Part shown: piece by piece, positions 31,490 through 40,851 of the stretch
How positions within the stretch are numbered: the first letter of the stretch is position 1
How the letters are laid out: each line of letters starts with the position of its first letter
Source: J029 sp964482495
GTDB taxonomy: Bacteria > Planctomycetota > UBA1135
Assembly (NCBI GenBank): GCA_964482495.1
Contig: CAYZXS010000003.1
Span: 1-64,000 of the forward strand
Length of the DNA stretch: 64,000 bases
Direction: 5' to 3'
Program-made: the position numbers and the translations under genes
Notes under the pieces: generated by a model
Seen by the model: only the letters and a program-made list of their open reading frames with translations
Databases searched by the model: none
Told to the model about the DNA's origin: nothing

Positions 31490-33951
31490 GGGGTCTCCGC
31501 CCGGAGCATCCGGCTGCTCAGCCAGCCGGCGCTCATGCCGACGCCGATGCCGACCGCGCCGTACCAGTAGGCGTGCAGCCCGGTCGCCCAGGCCAGGGCG
31601 CCGAGGACCCCGGTCCCGGTCGCCGCCCCGACCAGGGCCGCGCGGCTGCCGACCCGCGGGCAGAAGACCCCGAGCAGGAACAGCGTCCCCAGCCCCGAGC
31701 TCAGCAGCCCGAGCGCCTTCAGGAACAGCAGGAACAGCGAGGTGATCTCGAAGCTCGCCAACACCGTGGCGCTGACCGTGCCGAACAAGCCCGCGGCGAC
31801 GGTCCAGCGGCGGGCGACGCGCAGGATCCGGGCGTCGTCGGCCTCGGGGTGGCGCGGGCGGTAGAAGTCGTTCACCACCGCCGTGGCGATCGAGTGCATC
31901 GACGAGTCGAGGGTCGACATGGTCGCCGCCAGCAGCCCGGCGATGACTAGCCCGGCGAAGCCGGCCGGGAGGTGGTCGCCGAGGAACAGCGGCAGGATGC
32001 CGTCGTTGGCCATGCCCAGCTGCAGGTCCTCCGGCTGCTGGCGGTAGAAGGCCCACAGGCAGACCCCGAGGGTCGGGAACAGCAGCCCGGCCGGGATCGA
32101 CATCCAGCCGTTGAGCCAGGCGGCGCGGCCGGCGGCCTCCTCGCTGCGCGCCGACAGGTAGCGCTGCACCACCGCCTGGTCGGTGGTGTAGGGCGGGATC
32201 ATGATGACGATGGCGCCGAGCATCAGCGACCAGGAGGCGGCCTCGGTCCACGAGAAGCCGCCGTCCCACAGCCGCAGCTTGGCCGCGCCGGCGGCGCCGT
32301 CGAAGGCGGCCCAGCCGCCGGCGCCGTCGAAGGCCAGGCCGAGCGCCAGCAGCACGCCGCCGATGAGCACGAAGACCTGCAGCACGTCGGTCCAGATCAC
32401 CGCCTCCATGCCGCCGAGCACGGTGTAGAGCGTCGCCAACACTCCCGTGACCAGGATGCAGGCGCGCACGTCGAGGCCAGTCACCGTCGCCAGCGCCAGC
32501 GCCGGCAAGTAGACGACGATGCCCATGCGGGCGGTCTGCATGACCAGGAAGCAGCCGCTGCCGATCTGGCGCACCGGCCGCGAGAAGCGCCGCTCGAGGT
32601 ACTCGTAGGCCGTGCGCAGGTTCCCGCGGCGGAAGTGCGGCAGGAACACCTTGGTCACCAGCGGCACCACGAGCAGGATGCCGATCCAGGTCGGCGCGTA
32701 GCGCAGGTCGGTGGCGTAAGCCAGCGCCGGGGTGGCCAGGAAGGTGATCGCCGACAGCTGGGTGCCGTAGATCGACAGCCCCGCCGCCCACCACGGGATG
32801 CGCTGGCCGGCGACGAAGTAGTCGTCGCTGCCGCGGGTGCGGCGCGAGAACCACGCGCCCATGCCGACCAGGGCCGCCAGATAGAGCACCAGCACCACCC
32901 AGTCGAGGCGGCCGAGCGCCGGGGCTGGCGGCGCCGGCTCCACCCGTTGGACGGCGGCGGTGCGCACGCCCGGGCGGGTCTCGCCGCTGACCAGCACCAG
33001 CCCTCCCTGCCAGTCGACCGCGTGGGTGGTGACCACCGGTGTCTCCATCCTGCCGGCCGGCGCCCAGGTGCCGGTGATGGTGTGGAAGGCGTGGACCTCC
33101 GCCGGGAAGCCCGGGTGGTGGGCGGGGTCGCCCCCGCGCTGGCTGCCGTCGTCGCCGCCGAAGAGCAGCAGGTGAGAGGCGCCGAGCGCCGCCGCGGGCG
33201 CCGCCGCCGCGGGCCGCGGCAGGTCGGCGAGCCGGGACCAAGCGGCCTCGTCCGGCTCGCCGGGCAAGAAGCGCCAGGCGTCGGCGAGCACGCCGTCGCC
33301 CGGGCGTTCGCCGCCGAAGAGGAAGAGCGCCTCGCGGCCGTCGCCGAGCTTCTGAGCGGCGAGCGCGGCCTTGGCCCGCGGCCCGCCGGGGCAGGCTGGG
33401 TGTTCGCTCCAGCCGTCCTGCGGCCGGGCCGGGTCCAGGGACCAGAGGCCGGCGGCCTGGCCCTCCATGCCCGTCGCGTCAGTGCCGCCGGGCAGGAGCC
33501 AGATCCGGCCGTCCGCGAGCGCCGCGGCGTGGAAGGCCGATGCCCGCGGCAGCGCCGGTCCGGGCTCGGTCCGGGCCAGGCCCTCTGGCCCGAGCCGGAG
33601 GCGCCAGGTCTCCGCCGTGGCGCCGTCCTCGTCGCAGCCGCCGAGCAGCCAGAGCCAGCCTTCGGCCGCCACGGCCGCGCCGTAGGCCCGCGGCGCGGGC
33701 AGCCGGCCGGCCTCGCGCCAAGCCGTCGCGTCCGGTTCCAGGGACCAGATCCGGTCCTGCCAGACCTTCCGCCCGCCCTCCCAGGGCCGCCGCTCCGGGA
33801 AGTTGGCGCCGCCGGCCGCGACCAGGGCGCCGCCGGGGTCGACGCCGACGAAGGGGCCGCCGAGGCCGACGGGGTCGGGCAGCGGCGGCAGCGGTGACCA
33901 GTCCAGCGCCTGGCCTTGGGCCGCCAGCGCCAGCACCGCGGCCAGGATCAC
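31486..33951 (-). CDS. Kelch (NanM/mutarotase-like)-SSS symporter fusion
   Basis: 821 residues in two parts. Residues 1-16 form a leader; about 20-340 form a kelch beta-propeller with repeated VAAGGANFPE, LWLLGGCDEDG, IWLLPGGTDATG and LLLFGGDDGSQ, as in N-acetylneuraminate mutarotase (NanM) and cyclically permuted mutarotases. About 350-821 is a complete sodium:solute symporter (SDDYFVAGQRIPWWAAGLS). The fusion would put sugar-anomer conversion in the periplasm directly on the importer; such fusions are known in planctomycetes and Bacteroidetes. GTGA overlaps join it to both the lyase gene upstream and the AGE gene downstream. Confidence 0.9.
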   Translation of the reverse strand: MILAAVLALAAQGQALDWSPLPPLPDPVGLGGPFVGVDPGGALVAAGGANFPERRPWEGGRKVWQDRIWSLEPDATAWREAGRLPAPRAYGAAVAAEGWLWLLGGCDEDGATAETWRLRLGPEGLARTEPGPALPRASAFHAAALADGRIWLLPGGTDATGMEGQAAGLWSLDPARPQDGWSEHPACPGGPRAKAALAAQKLGDGREALFLFGGERPGDGVLADAWRFLPGEPDEAAWSRLADLPRPAAAAPAAALGASHLLLFGGDDGSQRGGDPAHHPGFPAEVHAFHTITGTWAPAGRMETPVVTTHAVDWQGGLVLVSGETRPGVRTAAVQRVEPAPPAPALGRLDWVVLVLYLAALVGMGAWFSRRTRGSDDYFVAGQRIPWWAAGLSIYGTQLSAITFLATPALAYATDLRYAPTWIGILLVVPLVTKVFLPHFRRGNLRTAYEYLERRFSRPVRQIGSGCFLVMQTARMGIVVYLPALALATVTGLDVRACILVTGVLATLYTVLGGMEAVIWTDVLQVFVLIGGVLLALGLAFDGAGGWAAFDGAAGAAKLRLWDGGFSWTEAASWSLMLGAIVIMIPPYTTDQAVVQRYLSARSEEAAGRAAWLNGWMSIPAGLLFPTLGVCLWAFYRQQPEDLQLGMANDGILPLFLGDHLPAGFAGLVIAGLLAATMSTLDSSMHSIATAVVNDFYRPRHPEADDARILRVARRWTVAAGLFGTVSATVLASFEITSLFLLFLKALGLLSSGLGTLFLLGVFCPRVGSRAALVGAATGTGVLGALAWATGLHAYWYGAVGIGVGMSAGWLSSRMLRAETP

Positions 33952-34874
33952 GCGGCGGTCTCCGCGGCGGCCCAGCCGCCCGGGGTCCGGACCAGGCCGA
34001 GCTGGCGCAGGCCGTCCTCGACCGCATCGACCGGCTCGGCGCTGGGGCCGACCGGCGGCCGCGCCGGGCCGACCGGCACCCCGGCCGATGTCATCAGCGC
34101 CTTCGCCGTCGGCAGATAACCGGCGGCGGCGACGCGCTCGATCATGGCGGTCAGCAGGCTCTGCAGGGCGTCGGCGGCGTCGCGCATCCCGGCGGTCTCG
34201 GCGGCGATCAGCGCCTGGGCGAGCGGCGCCGCGAAGTTGTAGCTGGAGCCCACCGCCCCGTCGGCGCCGAGCCGCATCCCGGCGGCCAGGCTCTCGTCGT
34301 TGCCGTAGTAGACCGCCATGCCCTCGACCGCGACCGCCGCCGCGCAGCCGGCCGGGTCGACCACGGTGAACTTCACGCCGGCCAGCCCCGGCACCCGCTC
34401 GCGGCCGCCGCGCAGGAAGGCGGCGACGTCGGTGTCGACGCCGGTCATCTCCGGGATGTGGTAGTAGAGGAAGGGCTTGCCGCCGGCCGCGCCGGCGATC
34501 TCCGCGCACCAGTCCCACAGCGCTTCCATGCCCTGCGGCCGGTAGTAGCTGGGCGCCAGCGCGGACACCGCCGCGACGCCGTCGAGACCGCCGGCGTGGG
34601 CCGCCAGCGCCTGGGCGTCGGCGAGGCACAGGTGGCCGGCGTGCACGATGACCTCGAGGCCGTGGGCCGGTCCGGCCTCCGCCCAGGCCGACGCCAAGCG
34701 CTGGCGCTCCGCCACGGTCAGCGAGCACCACTCGCCCGTCGAGCCGCCGACGAAGGCGCCGGTGCAGCCGCCGGCGGCCAGCGCCGCCGCTTGGGCCGGG
34801 ACCACCTCCGGCGCCAGGGCCCCGCCGGCGCAAAGAGGCGTGTGCGGAGCGGCGATCAGGCGGAAGCCGGTCAC
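33948..34874 (-). CDS. N-acetylneuraminate lyase-like DHDPS/NAL aldolase
   Basis: 308 residues, a TIM-barrel of the dihydrodipicolinate synthase/N-acetylneuraminate lyase family. Motif GGSTGEW (43-49), the Tyr pair Y137/Y138 in YYHIP and the Schiff-base lysine K168 in GVKFT are present. The spacing and the HIPEMTGV segment are closer to NanA than to DapA. Predicted reaction: cleavage of N-acetylneuraminate or a related nonulosonate to pyruvate and an N-acylmannosamine, which the adjacent AGE enzyme could then epimerise. GTG start, overlapping the GH3 stop (GTGA). Confidence 0.87.
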   Translation of the reverse strand: MTGFRLIAAPHTPLCAGGALAPEVVPAQAAALAAGGCTGAFVGGSTGEWCSLTVAERQRLASAWAEAGPAHGLEVIVHAGHLCLADAQALAAHAGGLDGVAAVSALAPSYYRPQGMEALWDWCAEIAGAAGGKPFLYYHIPEMTGVDTDVAAFLRGGRERVPGLAGVKFTVVDPAGCAAAVAVEGMAVYYGNDESLAAGMRLGADGAVGSSYNFAAPLAQALIAAETAGMRDAADALQSLLTAMIERVAAAGYLPTAKALMTSAGVPVGPARPPVGPSAEPVDAVEDGLRQLGLVRTPGGWAAAETAA

Positions 34875-36250
34875 TCTTCGCCGGCGGCGAAGAGCAGCGC
34901 CAGCAGGGCAGGGGACAAGCCGGGGATGTGGTATCCCTTGACGTTCGCTGGCGGTAGATCGTAGGCGTCGGGGGCGCCGGCGACGTAGACGGTCGGGTGC
35001 TGGTGGGCCAGCGCGTCCATCCACTCCCCAGGCAGCTGGGGTAGGCCGTGGCCCTCGCGGGCGCCGCACAAGACCAGGATGCTGTCGGGCAGCGGGTCCG
35101 GCGGCGGCGAGTCGTGGCGCAGCACCGCCACGCCCCACTCCTCGAGGAAGCGGTTGGCGTCCGGCACGCTCGCCAGCGCCAGCGCCACCTGCGGCGACGG
35201 GCTGCGGCCGCGCCCGGGCTTGCCGCCGGCGAGCGGCCGCAGCAGCTTCTTCGCCCCGGCGCCGAGCACCAGCGGCTTGGGCGGTTCGGCCGGCATGTCC
35301 AGCGCCAGCCGGATCAGCTTGTCGACCCGCTGCGAGGCCTTGGCGACCGTTTGTTCGGCCAGGTCGCCGCGGTCCATGGCGTCGCGCAGGCTCAACGCCA
35401 GCGCCACCGGGTCGCTGGGGTCGAGCAGCAGGTCGACGCCGGCGTGCAGGCACTCGACCGCCATCTCCTCCTCGGGGCCGTCGCCGAAGCCCTTCATGCG
35501 CAGCGAGTCAGCGACCGCCAGGCCGTCGTAGCCGAGCTCCTCGCGCAGGATGTTCATCAGCACCGGCGAGCGCGTCGCCGGCCGCGCCTCCTCGTCGATC
35601 ATCGGCAGCTCGATGTGGCCGATCATGACCGAGGGCATCAGCTCGAGCAGCTGGCGGTACGGCTCGAGGTGCTCGGCGGGGTCGTCGAAGCTGACGGCGT
35701 GCTCGGTGTGGCTGTCCTGCGGGCAGCCGCCGTGGCCCGGGAAGTGCTTGGCGCAGGCGATGCCGCCGCCCTCGCGCAGGCCGAGGGTCCAGGCGCGAGC
35801 GCACTCGATCACCCGCATGGGATCGCCGCCGAAGGCGCGGTTGGCGATGATCGGCGAGTTGATGGCGCCAGGGCCGGTCCGGTGCAGGTCGAGGCAGGGG
35901 CCGTAGATCCAGCGCACTTGGGCGGTGGCGGCTTCGGCGGCGGTGCGGTGGCCGGAGTCGTAGCAGGCCTCGGGGCCGAGCTGGCCCAGCGCCCAGGCGT
36001 CGGGCAGCGGCGTCAGGCCGTCGAACTGTTGGCCGGCGCCGCGCTCGAGGTCGGCGGCGAACAGGATCGGGTGCTCGGCCTGCTCCTCGAGGGTCTCGTG
36101 CAGCCAGGCGACGTCCTCGGCGTCGCCGCCGAAGATCAGGAAGACCCGCGGGTCGAATTCGCGCAGGCATCGCAGCGCCTCGGCCAAGCCCTCGCCCTTG
36201 TCGAGACGGAGCGCCGGGGCCACCAGCCAATCGGTCGGGCCTCGTTTCAC
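34871..36250 (-). CDS. GH3 family glycosidase, NagZ-like
   Basis: 459 residues; E. coli NagZ is about 340, so an extra C-terminal domain of about 110 residues is present, as in two-domain GH3 enzymes. The NagZ signature KHFPGHG (168-174) is followed by D179-S-H181, supplying the His general acid of the NagZ group. The nucleophile is predicted at D248 (LAVADSLRMKGF). Expected activity: beta-N-acetylhexosaminidase, releasing GlcNAc-type sugars. No signal peptide is seen, suggesting cytoplasmic use in cell-wall or amino-sugar recycling. First gene of the operon; GTG start 6 bases after a -10-like TAAAGT. Confidence 0.87.
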   Translation of the reverse strand: MKRGPTDWLVAPALRLDKGEGLAEALRCLREFDPRVFLIFGGDAEDVAWLHETLEEQAEHPILFAADLERGAGQQFDGLTPLPDAWALGQLGPEACYDSGHRTAAEAATAQVRWIYGPCLDLHRTGPGAINSPIIANRAFGGDPMRVIECARAWTLGLREGGGIACAKHFPGHGGCPQDSHTEHAVSFDDPAEHLEPYRQLLELMPSVMIGHIELPMIDEEARPATRSPVLMNILREELGYDGLAVADSLRMKGFGDGPEEEMAVECLHAGVDLLLDPSDPVALALSLRDAMDRGDLAEQTVAKASQRVDKLIRLALDMPAEPPKPLVLGAGAKKLLRPLAGGKPGRGRSPSPQVALALASVPDANRFLEEWGVAVLRHDSPPPDPLPDSILVLCGAREGHGLPQLPGEWMDALAHQHPTVYVAGAPDAYDLPPANVKGYHIPGLSPALLALLFAAGEE

Positions 36251-36256
36251 AGCAAC

Positions 36257-36262
36257 ACTTTA
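36257..36262 (-). promoter_or_regulatory. -10-like hexamer TAAAGT before the amino-sugar operon
   Basis: On the minus strand TAAAGT ends 6 bases before the GTG of the GH3 gene, implying a leaderless mRNA for the operon 36250-27912. Confidence 0.4.
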
Positions 36263-36444
36263 GGTCCGCCGGGCGGGGCGCGGTAGGGGATCGGGCCGGT
36301 CTCCCCTAAACTGCAGGCGCCGGACGGTGATCGACCCCGCCGTTCCGCTCGTCCCCTCTGGTGCCCCCCCAGGTGAATCCCCACGACGGGCTTGGTCCGG
36401 TACTGCCGCTCAAGTCCGCCCGAGTTCGGTCGCTCAAGGAGCAG

Positions 36445-39087
36445 ATGCTCCCGCGACCGAGCCACCCATTCTCGTCCCGGCTGTGCGCCGTGCTGGCCCT
36501 GGTGGCCGGGGTCGCCGCGCCGGCCGCCGGCCAGAATCCGCCGCAAGTGGCGGTGCCGGTGGTCCTAGAGGACCGCGCCGGCGGCGGCGGCGAGCCGCAA
36601 CCGGTCCGCTTCGGCCTGCCCTTCCCGCAAGGCGCCCTGGCCGGCCCGGTCGACCTCGAGCTGGCCCTGCTCGCGAGCACCCTGCCCGCCGTCAGCCACG
36701 CCATCTCCCACTGGCCCGACGGCTCGGTGCGCTGGCTGGCGGTCGACATGGTGGTGCCGCCCCAGGCCGCCGGCGTGCAGCTGGCCGGCACCCTGCGGGA
36801 CCGCAGCAGCCCCGACCCGCTGCCCGGCGTGCTCGAGGTCATGCCGCCGGTCGCCGGCCGGCCGCTGACCGTAGACGTCGGCCACTTCCAGCTCCAGCAC
36901 GCCCTCGGCGACGGCGAGCTGTTCCACCTGGTCGCGCCGGCCGGCGGCCTGCGGGCGCCGATGCGGGCGCGGCTGGACAGCCTGACCCAGCACTTCTTCG
37001 TCACGGCCAGCAACAGCGGCTCGGTCGAGATCGAGCACCGCGACGAGCTGTCGGTCACCCTGCTGCGGCGCGACACCTACGAGGCCGCCGACGGCCGCGA
37101 CGTCTTCCGCCTGACCACCCGGGCCACGGTCTGGCGCGGCCAGCCGCAGCTGCGCTTGCAGCAGAGCCTGGACGTGCTCGCCGGCGTCCACCAGATGCAG
37201 AGCTGGGCGGTGGTGCTGCCCCTGGACGCGCCCTCGGCCGAGGCCGACATCGTCTTCGGCAACGGCAAGCAGCACCGCTTGGTCGGCGACAGCAACGTGC
37301 TGCAGGCCGACTGGGACACGCTCTTCATCCGCGGCAACGAGATCGCGCGCTCGCAGCCGGCGCTCTACGCCTTCGACGACCTGGCGCTGGGCGTGCGCCA
37401 CTTCTGGCAGAAGGCGCCGACCTCCTTCCAGCGCGCCGGCGACGACCTGCTGGTGTCCTTCTGCCCCGGCGACGGCGCCCGCTCGGTGGTCGTGGAGGAG
37501 GGCTTCGGCTCCACCCGCGACCTCTGGTTCTGGGTCGGCCCCGGCGTGCCGGACGACCCCGCGGCGGCCGCCCGGGCCATGGAGGCGCCGCCGGTGATCC
37601 GCTCGGCGCCGGAGTGGAACGCCTCCAGCGGCGCCTTTGGGGCCATGATCGAGAGCCGCCCCGGCCTCGACCCCGAGCTCGACGACAAGGTCGAGGAGTC
37701 CCTGGACGCGGTCTACTCGCGCTGGGACCTGGACCCGGACCACCACTACGGCATCCGCCACTTCGGCGACTTCTTCGACCGCGAGCACAGCCTGGCCTAC
37801 TGGGGCTCGCTGCAGCAGGAGTACGACCCGGCCTTGGTCACCCTGGTCCAATTCGCCCGCGGCGGCGACGCCTGGCACTACGAGCGCGAAATGGACCTGG
37901 CCTGGCACGCCGCCGACGTCGACACCAGCTGGACCGGCGGCAGCTTCCAGCACCGCGCCACCCAGCACCACGTCGACGCCTGGATCTCGGGCATCCTCGG
38001 CGACAGCTTCCAGGCCGAGTGCCACGCCTCCGGCTACTACGACGGCTCCTTGGACTCGATCTGGTTCTGGGTCAGCCGCAACTTCGGCGCCAAGTTCTTC
38101 GCCGACCTGCAGGACTGGGTGGACATCGAGGTCCGCGCCGGCGCGGAGGGCCCGGAGCTCGAGCTGCGGCTGTTCCGGATGATCGGCAACAACCTCGAGG
38201 CCGAGATCGGCCGCGACGTGCTCGCCGTCGGCGGCCTGGCCTCGCTCTACGACTACGCCGCCGCCATCGCCGCCGACCCGCGGGCGCAGGCGCGCGGCTT
38301 CACCGACCCGGTCGCCGACTTCTGGCCCTTCTTCCAGAGCTACGGCGGCAGCTGGAGCGACTTCCCGTCCTTCCACGTCGACAACCACCCGGTGCCGGTG
38401 GTACGGCACCAGGGCAGCCACTCGCTGATCCAAGGCTTGGTGCTCGGCTACTTCCTGAGCGGCGAGCCGCGGCTGCGCGAGGTCGCGCTGCGCTTCGCCC
38501 GCCACCAGGTCGACCAGGTGGTGCCGGTGGAGCTGGCCAAGCTCAGCGAGGAGCGCACCGGCACCAGCGATCCGCTGCGGGTGCGCGGCGTCGCCTGGCC
38601 GCTGCTGAACCTGGTCATGCTGGCGGTCCTGCTCGACGGCGACACCGACCAGGTCTCCCTGCGCGAGGAGGTCCTCCTCGCCGCCCGCTCCTGCGCCCTC
38701 GAGTTGAGCCTGGCGCCGCCGTCTCGGATCGAGTCGAGCATCCACGCCGGGGTCGCCCTCGAGGCGCTGGCGGACTTCCACCGGCTGACCGGCGAGGCGC
38801 CGGCGCGGGCGGCGCTGGTGGACCTGGCGACCCACTGGGCCTTGAACCACTACGACTGGAACGAGCACGCCTTCCTCCAGAACGTCGGCGACCCGGGCTC
38901 GGCCACCGACGGCATGACCGGCCTGGTGATCTTCGGCCTGGCCTACGCCGAGAGCCTGCAGAGCGACCCGCAGGTCAACGCCGTGCTCCAGGACGCCTGG
39001 GCGAACCTGCCGGGCAAGTCGAGCTACGCCAAGGCCTTCGGCATGCGCTACCGCGGCGCGCTGCGGATCCAGGGCTGGGTGCACTGA
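36445..39087 (+). CDS. Large secreted PcRGLX/YetA-like protein
   Basis: About 880 residues from the ATG at 36445, which has AAGGAG just upstream and is followed by a signal peptide ending AAGQ. An ATG at 36361 would add 28 poorly structured residues. The mature N-terminus (PVRFGLPFPQGALAGP, then HWPDGSVRWLAVDMV) has the hallmark of the PcRGLX/YetA N-terminal beta domain found in exo-rhamnogalacturonan lyases. The rest includes a long alpha-rich part (about 600-880) that looks like an (alpha/alpha) barrel. A polysaccharide-degrading role is likely but the substrate is not provable. It is divergent from the GH3 operon and convergent with the M28 peptidase. Confidence 0.62.
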   Translation: MLPRPSHPFSSRLCAVLALVAGVAAPAAGQNPPQVAVPVVLEDRAGGGGEPQPVRFGLPFPQGALAGPVDLELALLASTLPAVSHAISHWPDGSVRWLAVDMVVPPQAAGVQLAGTLRDRSSPDPLPGVLEVMPPVAGRPLTVDVGHFQLQHALGDGELFHLVAPAGGLRAPMRARLDSLTQHFFVTASNSGSVEIEHRDELSVTLLRRDTYEAADGRDVFRLTTRATVWRGQPQLRLQQSLDVLAGVHQMQSWAVVLPLDAPSAEADIVFGNGKQHRLVGDSNVLQADWDTLFIRGNEIARSQPALYAFDDLALGVRHFWQKAPTSFQRAGDDLLVSFCPGDGARSVVVEEGFGSTRDLWFWVGPGVPDDPAAAARAMEAPPVIRSAPEWNASSGAFGAMIESRPGLDPELDDKVEESLDAVYSRWDLDPDHHYGIRHFGDFFDREHSLAYWGSLQQEYDPALVTLVQFARGGDAWHYEREMDLAWHAADVDTSWTGGSFQHRATQHHVDAWISGILGDSFQAECHASGYYDGSLDSIWFWVSRNFGAKFFADLQDWVDIEVRAGAEGPELELRLFRMIGNNLEAEIGRDVLAVGGLASLYDYAAAIAADPRAQARGFTDPVADFWPFFQSYGGSWSDFPSFHVDNHPVPVVRHQGSHSLIQGLVLGYFLSGEPRLREVALRFARHQVDQVVPVELAKLSEERTGTSDPLRVRGVAWPLLNLVMLAVLLDGDTDQVSLREEVLLAARSCALELSLAPPSRIESSIHAGVALEALADFHRLTGEAPARAALVDLATHWALNHYDWNEHAFLQNVGDPGSATDGMTGLVIFGLAYAESLQSDPQVNAVLQDAWANLPGKSSYAKAFGMRYRGALRIQGWVH

Positions 39088-39101
39088 GGGGCGTGGCCCC
39101 T
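39087..39101. terminator. Compact hairpin across two convergent stops
   Basis: AGGGGC-GTG-GCCCCT is a perfect 6-bp stem with a 3-base loop that runs from the last base of the PcRGLX-like stop to the stop of the M28 peptidase gene. There is no T-tract. It may slow or end transcription from both sides. Confidence 0.4.
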
Positions 39102-40842
39102 AGTAATCCAGCCGGTCCTCGAAGCCCACGGGGAAGGGGATCAGCAGGTCCGGGCGGCTGCCGAAGCGCGGCGTCAATCGCTGATAACCGTCCTGGAAGA
39201 CCGGCGCGGCGTCGGCGTCGGCCAGCTGCCGGACGACGCGCCAGGCGAGCACGGCGATGCGGGCGGTGCTGAGGTAGTCGATCTTCTCCCAGGTGTCGCT
39301 GGGCTTGTGGTAGTCGGCGTGCTCGTCGGTGTTGAAGAACAGCACCGGCACGCGCTGGAAGTAGAACGGCGCCTGGTCGCTGCGGTCGAAGAACTGCTCG
39401 TTCTCGTAGTCGTGGCGCAAGCCGAGGCCGTCGGCCTGGCCGTCGACCAGCTCCCGCAGGCCGGCCGCCGACTTGCTGCCGAGGACGTGGACGTTGCCGT
39501 TGATCGAGCGGCCGATCATGTCGAGGTTGACCATCGCCGCCACCCGCTCGGCGTCGACCGCGCCCGAGGCCAGCAGCCAGGAGGCGCCGAGCAGGCCCAA
39601 CTCCTCGCCGGAGAAGGCCAGGAACAGCACCGAACGCCGCGGCCGCTGCTCGCTGGCGGCGAGGGCCTCGGCCACCCCGAGCAGGGCGCAGGTCCCGGAG
39701 CCGTTGTCGTCGGCGCCGTTCCAGACCCGGCCGTCCTCGGCGCTGCCGACGTGGTCGTAGTGGGCGCCGACCACCACCAGCTCGTCGCGCAGCTCGGGGT
39801 CGGCGCCGGGCAGCAGGCCGGCGATGTTCCAGCCGGTGACCCGCGGCTCCTGATGCTGGATCTCGAGCCGCGCCGTCACGCCGGTCGGGAAGCCGTCGCC
39901 CATGCCGGCCTCTTCGGTCTCCTCGACCCACTGGCGAAGGTCGCCGCCGCCGGCGCGGACCAGCTTCTCGGCCTGGCGGCGCGAGATCATGGCCACCGGG
40001 ATGGCGGCACCGAGCGGCGCGCTGACCTGGAGCGAGCAGAAGATCTGCTCGGCGACCTTGCGCGGGCTGAGGTTGCCGTCGCGCCGCTCCTGCTCCGGCA
40101 GCTGGCGCTCGACCAGCGCCTCCAGGCTCTGGAAGAAGGGCGAGAAGGCGGGCCAGAAGGGCGCGCCGGGCGCGTCGGGCTCCTTGGCGAAGACCGGCGG
40201 CGGCGCCACCAGCACCGCGGCGGCGCCGAGCTCCTGGCAGGCGCGGACCTTGGCCGCGAGGGCGGCGTGGGCGGTCATCCGGACGCCCTCGAAGACGCTG
40301 TCCTTCTGGTCGGCGCCGGGCTCCCAGCGCAGCAGCAGGACGATCTTGCCCTCGAGCTCCAGGCCGCTCCGGTCGTCGTAGACGTACTCCGGGGCGGTGA
40401 TGCCGTAGCCGGCGAAGACCACTTCGCCTTCGGCCGCGCCTTCGGGAGAGCTGGGGTGGGGCAGGAAGTCGTCGCCGGCCGTCACGACGCGGTCCTTGCC
40501 GGCGCCGGAGAGGGCCTCGCCGTTGCCGAGCAGGGTGAGGCGGGTGCCCTCGAGGTCCAGGTGTAGCGGCGAAGCCGGGAAGCCGTAGCGCCAGCGGCCC
40601 TCGTAGGGCTCCAGCCCGAGCTTGCGGAAGCGCTGCTCGATCCAGTCGGCGGCGACCGCGGCGCCGAAGCTGCCGGTCTCGCGGCCGCCGAGCTCGTCCG
40701 AGGCCAGGAAGCGCAGGTCGGCCTGCAGCCGCGTCGGGGCCAGCGGCGCCGGGTGGGGCCAATCCTGGGCCGGGAGCTGGGTCGAGGCCTCCGGCGGCGC
40801 CGCCAGCTGCAGGCCCGCGGTCAGGGCGAGGGCGGTCAGCAT
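39100..40842 (-). CDS. Secreted M28 family metallopeptidase
   Basis: 580 residues with a leader (about 1-18). A first part (about 30-130) precedes a PA-type insert (about 130-280; VFAGYGITAPEYVYDD, IVLLLRWEPG). The M28 core has zinc ligands in GAHYDHVG, NGADDNGSG and SGEELGLLG, plus a later His in NTDEHADYHK. This is the architecture of bacterial secreted aminopeptidases. It lies 9 bases after the M48 peptidase stop, so both peptidases are on one transcript and likely act together outside the cytoplasm. Confidence 0.92.
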   Translation of the reverse strand: MLTALALTAGLQLAAPPEASTQLPAQDWPHPAPLAPTRLQADLRFLASDELGGRETGSFGAAVAADWIEQRFRKLGLEPYEGRWRYGFPASPLHLDLEGTRLTLLGNGEALSGAGKDRVVTAGDDFLPHPSSPEGAAEGEVVFAGYGITAPEYVYDDRSGLELEGKIVLLLRWEPGADQKDSVFEGVRMTAHAALAAKVRACQELGAAAVLVAPPPVFAKEPDAPGAPFWPAFSPFFQSLEALVERQLPEQERRDGNLSPRKVAEQIFCSLQVSAPLGAAIPVAMISRRQAEKLVRAGGGDLRQWVEETEEAGMGDGFPTGVTARLEIQHQEPRVTGWNIAGLLPGADPELRDELVVVGAHYDHVGSAEDGRVWNGADDNGSGTCALLGVAEALAASEQRPRRSVLFLAFSGEELGLLGASWLLASGAVDAERVAAMVNLDMIGRSINGNVHVLGSKSAAGLRELVDGQADGLGLRHDYENEQFFDRSDQAPFYFQRVPVLFFNTDEHADYHKPSDTWEKIDYLSTARIAVLAWRVVRQLADADAAPVFQDGYQRLTPRFGSRPDLLIPFPVGFEDRLDY

Positions 40843-40851
40843 GAACCGCGC

